DNA of 64,000 bases from Aquimarina sediminis (GCF_002895435.1 NZ_POYJ01000008.1:62001-126000), one strand, 5' to 3'; shown: positions 35,135 to 45,000, counted from the first letter of the stretch. The notes: generated by a model not told the origin, from the letters alone. Program-made: numbers and translations.

Positions 35135-35818
35135 TTATAATCCTTTTTTTAAGTCTTCGATTGTTTTAGCCATAACAACACCAGGTAATTTGATTGGAGC
35201 TGCAACTTGTGCTAAGAAAGTACCTTTTACCTCACCAGTCTTATATGTTGTAAAACCAATACGATATAATCCTACCGTTAATGCCTTTAGAGGGTCACCT
35301 ACTTCACTTTTATATCTTAATAATGAATTGTAGCTGCTTCCGCTAGGTTGTTTAGGCATTTCGCTACTATCATCATTACGCTCTAAAATAGTCCAGTTTG
35401 CACTTTTAGCAGCCTCTACACTAATATTATCTTTGCTTACGATATCAGATCGCTCCAAAGTAATGTAAGTGTCAAAAAAGTCACTTGAACTAGCATTTTC
35501 TGTATAAGCCGCAGATTGTGTAGCTTTTTTAATTTTATTTTTTCCAACAGGAGACATCATTCTAATACCAAGTTCTGGAGCCACAGCAGGAACCCAAACA
35601 TAGATGTAGTAAAATTTCTTTCCGTCTCTTACTTCATCTTCGTTACCAGGTGATGCATACCCAAGGTATGTTACGATATCTGTATACGGTACTTTAATCG
35701 TTTTTGGACCTATCTTTTTCTCTGTTAAACCACCAAACTTCTTTAGTTTTTGTGCTTGAGAATCAACAGATGTTCCTAAGGCAAATATGCTTAGTAAAAT
35801 TAAGATTTTTGTTTTCAT
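35135..35818 (-). CDS. LipL32-like secreted protein, paralogue 1
   Basis: The 227-residue protein has a signal peptide (after VDSQAQ), with no lipobox Cys. Blocks resemble Leptospira LipL32 as I remember it: YLGYASPGNEDEVRDG, YYIYVWVPAVAPELGIRMMS, DTYITLERSDI and GLYRIGFTTYKTGEVKGTF, in the same order and spacing. An NDDSSE loop stands where LipL32 has its Asp-rich calcium loop. LipL32 is a surface and matrix-binding protein; a periplasmic or secreted role is assumed here. It is more than 80% identical by eye to the protein at 39572-40255. The ATG at 35818 is chosen as the signal-peptide start. Confidence 0.8.
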   Translation of the reverse strand: MKTKILILLSIFALGTSVDSQAQKLKKFGGLTEKKIGPKTIKVPYTDIVTYLGYASPGNEDEVRDGKKFYYIYVWVPAVAPELGIRMMSPVGKNKIKKATQSAAYTENASSSDFFDTYITLERSDIVSKDNISVEAAKSANWTILERNDDSSEMPKQPSGSSYNSLLRYKSEVGDPLKALTVGLYRIGFTTYKTGEVKGTFLAQVAAPIKLPGVVMAKTIEDLKKGL

Positions 35819-36296
35819 AATAATTGATTTGATTTTAGTGTTAGACACACACTTTTTTTTAACACTATAGGTTGTTTTTATGTGATTGCGGATTATTAAT
35901 CCATAAAGTTAACTGCAAATATGAGGGTTTATTATTATAGTTTATAGAGATGTTTTTAACAATTTATTTCTTTATACTTGTATATTCTGGGGGTCAGTAA
36001 ATTATAAAAACACGAATAGTAATATTTGTTTTTATTTAATATTTTTCCTCTATAAAAAAGGAAAGTTTTTGAACTAAAATATATTCTAAATAACTTCGAG
36101 CATTATATGATCTAACGAATCAAAACAATATAATTCTACTTATTTTGTTTTTTTCAATTCGAGAAGTTTTTTATCCATTTCAGTTGCATGATTAACTTTT
36201 TGTTTTGAAAATAAGATGACCTGATTTCTCCCTAATTTAGTAATATAGTGTAAGGGTATAAACAGATCTCAGGTCATCAATCAACAGCTATTTGTT
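35819..36296. other. Leader and intergenic region before LipL32-like gene 1
   Basis: This 478-bp region holds an inverted repeat in the LipL32-like leader (TAGTGTTA 35836-35843 and TAACACTA 35860-35867) next to an A8GTGT tract that also occurs before paralogue 2. Further on is a long-loop hairpin (36215-36278). An open frame without a start (36140-36268, minus) looks protein-like at its end, but I do not call it. Confidence 0.4.
36215..36278 (-). terminator. Probable terminator of the SPFH/zinc-ribbon operon
   Basis: GATGACCTGA (36215-36224) pairs with TCAGGTCATC (36269-36278) across a 44-base loop. On the minus strand it lies just after the stop at 36297 and is followed by TTATTTTC. The loop is long for a classical terminator. 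Confidence 0.45.
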
Positions 36297-37376
36297 TTAA
36301 AAATCTATATCATCTCCAGCTTTTGCAGTAGCAAATTCTGAATTATATTTTTCCATTAATTCTCCCATTTTTAATGCTATCCGGGTATCTGTAGCCATTT
36401 TAGGACTCCAATGCGCTCCGGCATAACTCCAATCAGTAACGGTAAGTCCATACTCTTGTAAAATAGAAGAAGCGTCTTTTCCTTGCCCTGATCCCATGTT
36501 TTGATGACACATGATTTTAACATATAATTCGAAATCTTCTTTTACCTGATCCAAAGCATCCATTCCAGAAGATGGACTTACTTTTAATTCTTCATTGGTT
36601 TGTTGAGTTGCAAATTTTCCGATATCAGAATTCATAAAAGCATCACCATAAACTTTAGAAATGGCATGGGTAGTATCTTGCGACATTCTGGCTGTCCATT
36701 CTGCTGTAACTTCATCCCAGATAGGTTTTTCTGTACCTACTACTTTTAATACTTCTTCTAGCCCCATACCACCTGCTATTTTTGCATTGGCTGCAGCCCA
36801 TGTTTCCATATCAATATCTTTTATAGGATCTAATAAACCACCAGCTTCGGCAGCTGCAATATGGTTATCCATTTGAGCATCAAGTTTTGCCTTTTGCTTT
36901 TTTAAGAAATCATCTGCTCTGTCATATGCTTTTTCTTCGGCAGACGCTAGTAAAGCTATTCCCCATAAAAAATGATTTTCATCAGAAAAGCCATATTCAT
37001 GGATCTGATCTTTAAACTCGGCAGGATTGCTATGTGTTAGATTTTTGATCTCGTTAAGGATATCAGTAGCATCTTCATGAGAAAGCTCCCGTACTTGCCG
37101 TGGCATTTTGTATTGGTTGACATAACCATATCTTTTAATACCTGATTTGAATTGGTTATTAAGGTCAACCCAATGCGGTTCATTTAGATTAGGCTTAAAA
37201 GGCCAGAGATCATAATCTTGATCTTCTTCAAGGTTTTGAAAGGAAAGATCCGCACATGGCCAGGTTGTGTAATCATAACTGGACCAATCCATACAATCTA
37301 TTGTCTTTAAGTATTCTTTGTACTCATCTTTATGTTGTCCTGAAACATCTTGATATAATTGGTTAACTGTACTCAT
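36297..37376 (-). CDS. Unrecognised repeat protein of the SPFH island
   Basis: The 359-residue acidic protein has no signal peptide or membrane helix. It contains two related segments: W220-x6-W227-T-x2-M231-x2-D234-T and W316-x6-W323-S-x2-M327-x2-D330-T. Each is preceded by a short helix with LEEVLKVVG or ASSILQEYG, suggesting an internal duplication. A third, weaker relative may lie near 100-140. I do not recognise a family. It is 34 bp downstream of the SPFH gene in an apparent operon, so a role alongside that membrane-scaffold protein is likely. Confidence 0.7.
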   Translation of the reverse strand: MSTVNQLYQDVSGQHKDEYKEYLKTIDCMDWSSYDYTTWPCADLSFQNLEEDQDYDLWPFKPNLNEPHWVDLNNQFKSGIKRYGYVNQYKMPRQVRELSHEDATDILNEIKNLTHSNPAEFKDQIHEYGFSDENHFLWGIALLASAEEKAYDRADDFLKKQKAKLDAQMDNHIAAAEAGGLLDPIKDIDMETWAAANAKIAGGMGLEEVLKVVGTEKPIWDEVTAEWTARMSQDTTHAISKVYGDAFMNSDIGKFATQQTNEELKVSPSSGMDALDQVKEDFELYVKIMCHQNMGSGQGKDASSILQEYGLTVTDWSYAGAHWSPKMATDTRIALKMGELMEKYNSEFATAKAGDDIDF

Positions 37377-37410
37377 GATATTTAATTTTTTTTAAGATTG
37401 ATTTCTGTTT

Positions 37411-38457
37411 TTAAAACTGAGATAGTATTTCTTGTTTTTTTTGTTTGTATTCTTGTTCATCTATTAAGCCCGCATCAAACATTTTTTTCAGTTGTTCTAA
37501 TTTTTTTATAGGGTCATTATCTTGAGAAGTATTATTTGGAGAGGCAGGTGAAGATGTGTTACTAGGTTGTTGCTGTTGCTGAGGTTGTTGATTGCTCATC
37601 ATATTTCCTAACATTTGACCCATTCCTAGTCCGGCACCCATTTGCATTCCTATATTACCTCCTCCTTCGTTTTGTGCCATATTTTTTAGTGCTTCCAGTT
37701 GTTGATAATCCTGGTAGCTTACACCAAGTTCTTTCATTGCCTGAGCCTCGGCACTCATATCTGCAATTCGACCAATTCTTGTTTTGGTCTCTTCATTAAA
37801 ACTGGTCCCTTCAATTCTAAAATCAAGTAATTCAAAACCCAATTCATTAAAGATCTGCTCACTCGAGTTTTTGGAGAAAGAAGCAATTTCATTTCTGTGT
37901 TTGTCAATATCTATATAGCTAAAAGAAGCATTGGCAAGAAAATCACTAATGGGTTGTGTAATTCTTGAAAGTATTACTTTTTGGATCGCTTTAACAGGGT
38001 AGTAATCGATACCAGCGATAACATTGGAGAAAAAATCAACAGGTTTGGTGATTTTAAAAGAAAAATTACCAAAAGCACCTAGTCCTACTGGGAAATTGTA
38101 TATGGGATCTTTATAAGTAATTGGAGATGGGGTTCCCCATCGTATATTTTGCATTTCTGCTTTTCTGTAAAAGAAGATTCCTACCTTATGAGCAGATTCA
38201 AAGGTATACATGATATTTTTGATAGTAGTCCAAAACGGGATATTACCGGTTTTAAGATCGTAAAGCCCTTCTTCTTCATAAAAACCCTCTACTTTTCCTT
38301 CATACACAAAAAGGCATCCCTGTCCGGGCCCTACGATCAATTTTGAAGCATTTTTAATTTCATCTCCGTTTTCTGTCCATTTTTCAAAAAGAGTTTCAGG
38401 GTTTGGGTTTTCCCATTCGATTACAGAGCGTAGTTGATTTCTCAATGAATTTGACAT
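37411..38457 (-). CDS. SPFH (YdjI/virion-core-like) protein with C-terminal SHOCT domain
   Basis: This 348-residue protein has an SPFH/Band 7 domain (about residues 25-235; LIVGPGQGCLFVYEGKVEG, then VGLGAFGNFSFKITKP). A Gly/Met stretch (272-290), a Gln/Ser/Pro linker and a C-terminal SHOCT motif (DPIKKLEQLKKMFDAGLIDEQ) follow. This resembles Bacillus subtilis YdjI, an SPFH protein that works with membrane and zinc-ribbon partners in the PspA-type envelope response. Neighbouring zinc-ribbon genes fit that module. No PspA is in the window. Confidence 0.88.
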   Translation of the reverse strand: MSNSLRNQLRSVIEWENPNPETLFEKWTENGDEIKNASKLIVGPGQGCLFVYEGKVEGFYEEEGLYDLKTGNIPFWTTIKNIMYTFESAHKVGIFFYRKAEMQNIRWGTPSPITYKDPIYNFPVGLGAFGNFSFKITKPVDFFSNVIAGIDYYPVKAIQKVILSRITQPISDFLANASFSYIDIDKHRNEIASFSKNSSEQIFNELGFELLDFRIEGTSFNEETKTRIGRIADMSAEAQAMKELGVSYQDYQQLEALKNMAQNEGGGNIGMQMGAGLGMGQMLGNMMSNQQPQQQQQPSNTSSPASPNNTSQDNDPIKKLEQLKKMFDAGLIDEQEYKQKKQEILSQF

Positions 38458-38475
38458 GTTTTTTCTTTTGAATGA

Positions 38476-39240
38476 TTAATAATTAGTTTCCATAAACATT
38501 TTTGCATCCAAATCTTTTTGATACCTATCCTGATAATCAGGGATAATCTCAATTCTTTTTTTGAGATATGTTTCTATATATTTTCGGTATTGAGAGGTTA
38601 ATTGGTCTTTTTTGTGGATTTTTTTGTCATGCAAATCGTTTTCAAATTTTAGCCGCTCATATTCTAGATAATGTTCAAGAGCAGCTTCTTCACTTATTGC
38701 ATCGACAGCAAAATGTTCTACATTTCTGGCTTTAGACCCTGGCTCAAATGTATTTACTGTTTGGCAATAGTCACAGGTACTATAGTATGATCTGAAAAAA
38801 TTATCTCTAACAGGAAGTTTTGCTTGGCATTGGGTGCAACAAAAGTCTTTGGATAAAATTTCTTTTGCTTTATTGAGTAATTTTTTTGCAGCATCAGAAA
38901 AAATGCTGACTTCGTAAGACTTTAATTTTTGTTCTAAGTTAAATCTAACTCGTAGTCCTTTGTCTCTTTCTTGTAATAATTGTTTGGAACCAAATTGTAT
39001 ACCACTATTTATAAATGTGTCTTCAACTTTTTCATACCAGGTATCTTCTATTTTGTAAATTAGATCATTGGCCTGTGTATAAATTCCTTGCCAGGCATTT
39101 TGAAAGGTAATGGTTTCAAAATCAGTTGCATCAAACAAGAGAGGTAATGCAGCTTCTGTTTTTTTTAATATCTCTTCAAATCGATCTTCGATTTTCTTTA
39201 AGAAGCCATCCCATCTGGTTTGTGTATCATTAAAAGACAT
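38476..39240 (-). CDS. Helical protein with a central zinc ribbon
   Basis: The 254-residue protein has a helical N-terminal half (to about 130) and a zinc ribbon with CxxC pairs 135-138 (CTQCQAKLPVRDNF) and 156-159 (CDYCQTVNTFEPG). A charged helical C-terminus (LEYERLKFENDLHDKKIHKK) may form a coiled coil. I do not recognise a named family. It is 18 bp upstream of the SPFH gene and 20 bp downstream of another zinc-ribbon gene, so the three are almost certainly co-transcribed and may form one membrane-associated complex. Confidence 0.75.
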   Translation of the reverse strand: MSFNDTQTRWDGFLKKIEDRFEEILKKTEAALPLLFDATDFETITFQNAWQGIYTQANDLIYKIEDTWYEKVEDTFINSGIQFGSKQLLQERDKGLRVRFNLEQKLKSYEVSIFSDAAKKLLNKAKEILSKDFCCTQCQAKLPVRDNFFRSYYSTCDYCQTVNTFEPGSKARNVEHFAVDAISEEAALEHYLEYERLKFENDLHDKKIHKKDQLTSQYRKYIETYLKKRIEIIPDYQDRYQKDLDAKMFMETNY

Positions 39241-39260
39241 ATTTATAAAGGTTTATGTTT

Positions 39261-39461
39261 TTAGTAAAATTGATCTCCACAGAAATCACAATATTTTAGA
39301 TCTGTGTCTTCGGGTCTGGCAGCTCCGCAGCTTTTACATTTTTTAGTCTCAAGACCTGCATTGGTTTCTGCGTATTTTTTGGTAGAAGAAAGAGCATTCG
39401 CCAGAATATCATCGAGAAGATTATTTTCTTCTTTAGATTTATTTTTGTCCTTTTCTTGCAT
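39261..39461 (-). CDS. Small zinc-ribbon protein
   Basis: The 66-residue protein has a charged N-terminal helix and a C-terminal zinc ribbon, C42-x-x-C45 (KCKSCGAARP) and C58-x-x-C61 (YCDFCGDQFY), ending at the ribbon. It is the first gene after the LipL32-like 2 terminator and probably the first of the zinc ribbon-SPFH unit. It may be an adaptor for the SPFH protein, by analogy with zinc-ribbon partners in YdjG/YdjH-type clusters (inference). Confidence 0.75.
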   Translation of the reverse strand: MQEKDKNKSKEENNLLDDILANALSSTKKYAETNAGLETKKCKSCGAARPEDTDLKYCDFCGDQFY

Positions 39462-39502
39462 CTTGAAAAGTGATAATTAAAAGTTTTCAGAGTATTTAAA
39501 AA

Positions 39503-39546
39503 AAGGTTATCCCTATGCTTGTGAACTAAAACATAGGAATAACCTT
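39503..39546 (-). terminator. Intrinsic terminator after LipL32-like gene 2
   Basis: AAGGTTAT-C-CCTATG pairs with CATAGG-A-ATAACCTT (one mismatch). On the minus strand a run of seven T follows. It separates the LipL32-like gene from the downstream zinc-ribbon unit. Confidence 0.85.
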
Positions 39547-39571
39547 AGAAACTAGTATTCCAATATATGTT

Positions 39572-40255
39572 TTATAGTCCTTTTTTCAGGTCTTCGATAG
39601 TTTTAGCCATCACTACACCAGGTAATTTGATTGGGGCAGCAACTTCTGCAAGGAACGTACCTTTTACTTCACCAGTTTTGTAGGTAGTGAAACCGATACG
39701 GTATAATCCAACAGTTAATGCCTTAGTAGGGTTGCTCGCTTCACTTTTGTATCTCAATAAAGAGTTGTAGCTACTTCCACTAGGTTGTTTTGGCATTTCA
39801 CTACTATCATCGTTACGCTCTAAAGTTATCCAGTTAGCATTTTTTGCTGCTTCTACACTGATATTATCTTTACTAATAATATCAGAACGCTCTAAAGTGA
39901 TATAGGTATCAAAGTAATCAGAAGACTTTGCATTTTTTGTGTAAGCCTCAGATTGTGTTGCTTTTTTGATTTTAGTTTTTCCTACAGGAGACATCATTCT
40001 TACCCCAAGTTCTGGAGCTACAGCTGGTACCCATACGTAGATATAGTAAAATTTCTTCCCATCTTTTACTTCATCTTCGTTACCTGTAGCAGCATATCCC
40101 ATATAAGACACTACATCAGTGTAAGGTACTTTTATAGTTTTAGGTCCAATCTTTTTTTCGATAGAACTACCAAACTTCTTTAGTTTTTGTGCTTGAGAAT
40201 TGAAGCTACTTCCGAAAGCAAGGATTACAACTAAGGCTAAAATTTTTGTTTTCAT
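39572..40255 (-). CDS. LipL32-like secreted protein, paralogue 2
   Basis: The 227-residue close paralogue of 35135-35818 has the signal peptide MKTKILALVVILAFGSSFNS (ends SQAQ). The LipL32-like blocks lie at residues 51-91 (YMGYAATGNEDEVKDG, YVWVPAVAPELGVRMMSP), 114-135 (DYFDTYITLERSDI) and 183-203 (GLYRIGFTTYKTGEVKGTF), and NDDSSE is at about 148-153. It lacks the lipobox Cys that anchors Leptospira LipL32. It is 49 bp from the SIMPL gene and followed by a strong terminator, so it may be made in quantity. Identity with paralogue 1 is strongest in the core. Confidence 0.8.
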   Translation of the reverse strand: MKTKILALVVILAFGSSFNSQAQKLKKFGSSIEKKIGPKTIKVPYTDVVSYMGYAATGNEDEVKDGKKFYYIYVWVPAVAPELGVRMMSPVGKTKIKKATQSEAYTKNAKSSDYFDTYITLERSDIISKDNISVEAAKNANWITLERNDDSSEMPKQPSGSSYNSLLRYKSEASNPTKALTVGLYRIGFTTYKTGEVKGTFLAEVAAPIKLPGVVMAKTIEDLKKGL

Positions 40256-40304
40256 TTTTATGATTTTTATTAATTAATTAAAGGTGTTTTTACACTTTTT
40301 TTTG

Positions 40305-40922
40305 TTATTCTAATCTAAAGGTCACAGTAACCAAGTGTTTTTGAATTTCATCTGGTTTATACATATTTATGTATTGTGTTCTGGTGTCAGAATTTTCGAT
40401 TTTTACTATTTCCCCTATTTTTTGATCAAGAGTAGTAGCAATTTTTTGAGCTTTAATTTTTGCGTCTTCAATTGCAGCCTGGGTTAAAGTAGCCCATTGT
40501 TCGTTTGTTTTTTCTTTGGCAACAGCTTCGATTTGTACAATCGTTAAACCGTTCATTTTTTGCTTGATAATTTTTGTTATCTCTTCTTCTGAAGTAGCGA
40601 TATAATTATAGTAAGAGATATCATTTACTTCTGAGTAGGAAGCATATAACTTGTAAAGAACATTTTTTCGAAATTTGTTAAAATCGATTCCTACCGCTTT
40701 TAACTTGTTTTCATAAATCTGAGTAACCTCTGATAAGCTTTTAGGTTCAACTTGTTGATATCCATTTGCAACAATTTGTCTTAATGAAATTGTAAGAGAA
40801 TATGTGTTGACTTCTATTTGCTTATTGGCTTCTCCTATTATCGTTATTGTTTTAGCATTGTCCTGCGATATTGCAGATGTAACTTTTAGGAGTACTATTA
40901 TTATGAAAACGAACTTTCTCAT
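40305..40922 (-). CDS. SIMPL-domain (DUF541) protein
   Basis: The 205-residue exported protein (signal peptide ends SAISQ) has the SIMPL/DUF541 pattern: an N-terminal beta strand (KTITIIGEANKQIEV), and the later block AAIEDAKIKAQKIATTLDQKIGEIVKIE, diagnostic of this family (formerly known from Omp28/BP26-type proteins). Function is unclear; periplasmic or outer-membrane assemblies have been reported for relatives. It lies between a zinc-ribbon membrane protein and the LipL32-like gene. Confidence 0.8.
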   Translation of the reverse strand: MRKFVFIIIVLLKVTSAISQDNAKTITIIGEANKQIEVNTYSLTISLRQIVANGYQQVEPKSLSEVTQIYENKLKAVGIDFNKFRKNVLYKLYASYSEVNDISYYNYIATSEEEITKIIKQKMNGLTIVQIEAVAKEKTNEQWATLTQAAIEDAKIKAQKIATTLDQKIGEIVKIENSDTRTQYINMYKPDEIQKHLVTVTFRLE

Positions 40923-40953
40923 TTTGTCAATGTTTTTTGAAATTATCTATGGT

Positions 40954-41295
40954 TTACCTTAAATAAGGTAGAATGGTAAGTAAAGCAATACTTGATATTA
41001 AAAGGATCAGTCCTGTAAAGTGATACCATGGAGTTTTGATGTAAGTGTTTTTTGACTCTTCAAAACTCTCTATTAGCTTCTGACTTTTCATTTCATTTCT
41101 TTCAAAGGCTCCCTTACAATGCCCACAAACTGAGTATACTTTTTTCCCTATTGGGAAGAATGGTATCCAAAACACATGAACATATTTTCTATATCCTTGT
41201 ATCCACATATTATTTTCTGTCTTACAATATGGGCAATCTCCTTCTCTTAGCTGCTTCGGATGAATAGTTGAAGAGCTTGTTCCAAATATGATCAT
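40954..41295 (-). CDS. Zinc-ribbon membrane protein
   Basis: The 113-residue protein begins with a zinc ribbon: CPYCKTENN and CGHCKGAFERN are separated by YRKYVHVFWIPFFPIGKKVYSV, the zinc_ribbon_15-like signature (MIIFGT start, HVFWIPFFPIG). A single C-terminal membrane helix (about 93-110) anchors it, so the ribbon is cytoplasmic. It adds a third zinc-ribbon protein to this locus. Co-transcription with its neighbours is likely (gaps of 31 and 34 bp). Confidence 0.8.
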   Translation of the reverse strand: MIIFGTSSSTIHPKQLREGDCPYCKTENNMWIQGYRKYVHVFWIPFFPIGKKVYSVCGHCKGAFERNEMKSQKLIESFEESKNTYIKTPWYHFTGLILLISSIALLTILPYLR

Positions 41296-41329
41296 AGTGT
41301 TTTGGTTTTTTTACTTTTTTAACTCGTGA

Positions 41330-41752
41330 TTATACGAAGAATAAGAAAGAAGCAACAATCATCCAGCAACCAACAATGATTCCTAGAACACCTAATTTAC
41401 CTTGCTTTGGAGCTAATTTCTCTCTTAATTGGTTTGCTTTCTCTTTAGCAGCTTCGTTTTTAGATAAGAAAAACTTGTTGATTAATCCAAAACCTAGCAT
41501 GAAACCTAATACCGCTTCAATAACATTTCCAGCTAATAGTGTTACCCACCAGATTGGGTATGTTGTAAGCCATCCTAAATTTAATACTGCAGAGATGATT
41601 CCCCATACTCCCCAAAAACAGAATACAAGTCCTATCCAGCCTTGGTAAGGTTCGATTTTTTCTAAAAGCTCTTTTGCATTTGGCTTTTTAGACAATAATA
41701 ATGATGGTACTGCTATAATACTTAATAAAATTAATGTGATTCCCCAAGTCAT
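41330..41752 (-). CDS. Four-helix membrane protein, unknown
   Basis: The 140-residue protein has about four membrane helices, with a charged amphipathic stretch ([24 protein letters not shown], about residues 96-119) before the last. I recognise no family. It is the first gene of the minus-strand series that runs through the zinc-ribbon, SIMPL and LipL32-like genes, and it may be a membrane anchor for the island's proteins. Confidence 0.7.
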   Translation of the reverse strand: MTWGITLILLSIIAVPSLLLSKKPNAKELLEKIEPYQGWIGLVFCFWGVWGIISAVLNLGWLTTYPIWWVTLLAGNVIEAVLGFMLGFGLINKFFLSKNEAAKEKANQLREKLAPKQGKLGVLGIIVGCWMIVASFLFFV

Positions 41753-41916
41753 GATTTTTGGTTTTTAAAGGGTTAGTATATGATTTTTTAATACGTGATC
41801 TTAAGAACTTCTTATTGTGTCTACGATTTTTGATACAGGTTTGAAGACCAAAAAATCACAGTACAAAGATGCGGGAAGGATACATTATGAAACACACCTT
41901 TTCTGGTGAAAATCTG

Positions 41917-41936
41917 TACCCTGAAAACAGGGGGGT
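41917..41936. promoter_or_regulatory. TACCCTGAAAACAGGGGGGT element (copy 2 of 4)
   Basis: This quasi-palindrome is centred about 91 bases upstream of the first adhesin ATG. It matches copy 3 at 19 of 20 positions and at the same distance from the start codon. It stands out in an AT-rich setting. Confidence 0.6.
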
Positions 41937-42017
41937 GTCTATATTTTTAATTCACTATATAAGGTGATAGGTGACTATAGGTATGCGTTTATTTTTGATC
42001 TAAACAATTTTTAGTCA

Positions 42018-45000
42018 ATGAAAAGTAAAATGATCCAGTGTACCAGTATATTAAGGATAAATGTAAAAAGATATATCCTTTGTTTGATACTATTAATAAA
42101 CGTTTTTGTATCTCTTGCTCAGGGATGTCCCGATGTACCTTTGTCTGGGCTTGATGAAAGCCAAGTTCTTAAGTTTTCGGGTGAAGAAACAAACGATATT
42201 TTTGGAAGATCGGTTAGTGATGCTGGTGATATAAATAATGACGGTATTCCTGATATCGTGATAGGAGCATCAGAAGTAGACTCTGCTACGAATACCAATA
42301 TAGGAGCAGCTTATGTTGTTTTTGGAGCTCCAGGAATAACAACATCTTCAATAGATATTAGTTCTTTAAATGGAGCTAATGGATTTAAAGTAATAGGAAC
42401 CATTGCAGATGATAAAGTTGGTCTTAGTGTTAGTACTGCAGGAGATATAAATGAAGATGGGATTGATGATGTAATGATAGGTACCAACAGAGGGGTTATT
42501 ATTGTTTTTGGAAGAACTACAGGATTTCTATCGCTTTATACCAGGACAGATATAGATGACGGTGTTACTGGTATTGTATTAGAAGATGTGGATACATTTA
42601 CTAGTTTTGGAGAGACATTAAGCGATGCAGGAGATGTTAATAATGATGGTGTCGATGATATAATAATTGGGGCTTCAAGAAGTCGTTCTGCCACTAGTAG
42701 TCAAATTGGAAATGCTTATGTGTTTTTTGGTTCTTCTACTATAGCAAGTGCAAATGTTGGTATTCTAGATGGTAACAATGGTTTTAAGATAGAAGGCTTT
42801 TTACAGACATTTTCGGGTAGGTCCATGAAGGTAAGTAAAGCAGGAGATTTAAATAATGATGGAACAGATGACCTCTTATTAGGGTATCCTTCTTATGATG
42901 AATCAGGCGAAAGGAATGCAGGAAGGGTAGCGGTTGTTTTTGGTAGTAATACTGGATTTACGTCATTGTTTAAATTGTCTTTATTAGATGGAAGTAACGG
43001 TTTTTACATTGCTTCAAATCAAGAGAATAATACCTTAGGACTTTCTGTAGCAGCCGCTAGAGATTTTAATAATGATACAATTGATGATATCATTATTGCA
43101 ACGGGGCGAGATCAAGTGTATATAATGTATGGTACTACTGTTAGTTTTCCTAGTTCAATACAGGTTTCTGACTTTACAAGTAGTACAGCACTAGTTTTTA
43201 GAAGAGAAAGAGGGTATAGAAATGATGTAGACGGAGGGACTGATATTAATGGAGATGGTATAAGTGATGTATTAATTGCATCTGGAGGAGGTGGTCCCGC
43301 AGGGTCAGGGGGAGTTTATGTATTGTATGGAGGATCAACACCACCAGCGTTGCTAGAAGATATCCAGATTAATGGGGCTAATGGTTATCAGGTTTTTTAT
43401 GACGTAAGGTTTAATAGACAAAATTTTGGGTTTTCGGTAAGTAATACAGGTGATTTTAATAACGATGGAGTTAATGATTTTATAGTTGGAGAAAATGCAG
43501 GGTCAAGTTCTGGTTTAAGAGGAAACGCTCATGTATTTTTTGGTGGCTCGATGGATGTTTTTGATGTAGAACGACCAACGATCACTTGTCCGAGTGGAAG
43601 TCAAGAGTTATATGCTAACTCTGTACTTCCTAATTATGTTCATTTTTTACGTACAGTGAATGATAATTGTACATATAATATGAATTTAACATTTACCCAA
43701 ACTCCCCCTAACGGAAGCTTGTTTACCTCAGATACAAATGTAACAGTAACAGTTTCTGATAGATCAGGAAATACAAATTCGTGTACATTTTTAGTAAAAT
43801 TAAAGACGGATACAACTGAAATTGATTGTCAAACAACTGGTTTCTCAATCAACGATATAAATGGAAGTAATGGATTGGTTCTATATGGAGAAAAAGCGAT
43901 TGGAGGAGTAGGATATAGTGTGGATACTGCAGGAGATGTTAATGGTGATGGAATTGATGATTTTATTGTAGGAGCGCCAGGTGGTTACAGTGCTTTCTCC
44001 GGGCCATATGGTAGAGATTATATAATTATTGATGGAGGAGCCTATGTTGTTTATGGTACAAGTTCTGGGTTTCCACCTAATATAGATTTAGGGCTTTTGG
44101 ATGGAGCTAATGGTTTTGCAATCCGTAATGATACTCCTTCTAGTAATTTCCCGGTTACTGGGTATGCAGTCAGTAGTGCAGGAGATCTCAATGGTGATGG
44201 GATAAGTGATATTATGATTGGAGATCCTTATCGCCATTCTCCTCATGGTCGAGAGAACGGACATACTTATATTATTTTTGGGAAAAATACTGGTTTTTCT
44301 GCTGATTTTAAACTTTCAACATTAGATGGTACAAATGGATTTACTATTGTAGGTGCTAGCAATTACGAAAATGCCGGATATGATATTGATACAGTAGGAG
44401 ATATTAATAATGATAGTTTTACAGATATTGCTTTAACTACGGCAGGGTCTGGAGGAGGAAGTGGTAAATGTTATATTTTGTATGGAACACGTTCTGGATT
44501 TCCGGCACTTCTACGAGTAGATGAGATAAATGGAGTAAATGGCTTTACTATCACTGGAAATGTGATGACAGGAGAAATAGGTAGAATGGTTGCTGGATTA
44601 GGAGATGTTAATGGAGATAGAATTCCGGATATTGGTGTAGGCGGTAAGGGTAATAGAGAATTTGTTATTTATGGGAAAAACACTTCGTTTCCGCCGACTT
44701 TTGATATCTCATCTTTGGACGGAACGAATGGTTTTATTATAGAAAATTCGACTTCTGCTTTGCCAAGTGTATCTGGCATTGCAAAAGTAGGAGATATTAA
44801 TGGTGATGGTCTTAATGATATTGCTGTTAATAAAAGTTATATTTTATTTGGAAGTAGTTCAATTCCGCCGACAATGGATTTATCCACTTTAGATGGAACA
44901 AATGGTTTTAATATTACAGATATTTCTGGTCGAGATATTTTTAATTATGCAGGAGATTTTAATAATGATGGATTTGATGATTATATATATCAAAGTAGTA

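Noticed and set aside
36140-36268. Protein-like minus-strand open frame (LGRNQVILFSKQKVNHATEM)
   Set aside because: No start codon; it overlaps the arms of a hairpin and only 42 codons are open. Kept as a possible remnant, not called.
36215-36278. Inverted repeat considered as a mobile-element end
   Set aside because: No target-site duplication, transposase or matching copy; position after the operon suggests termination instead.
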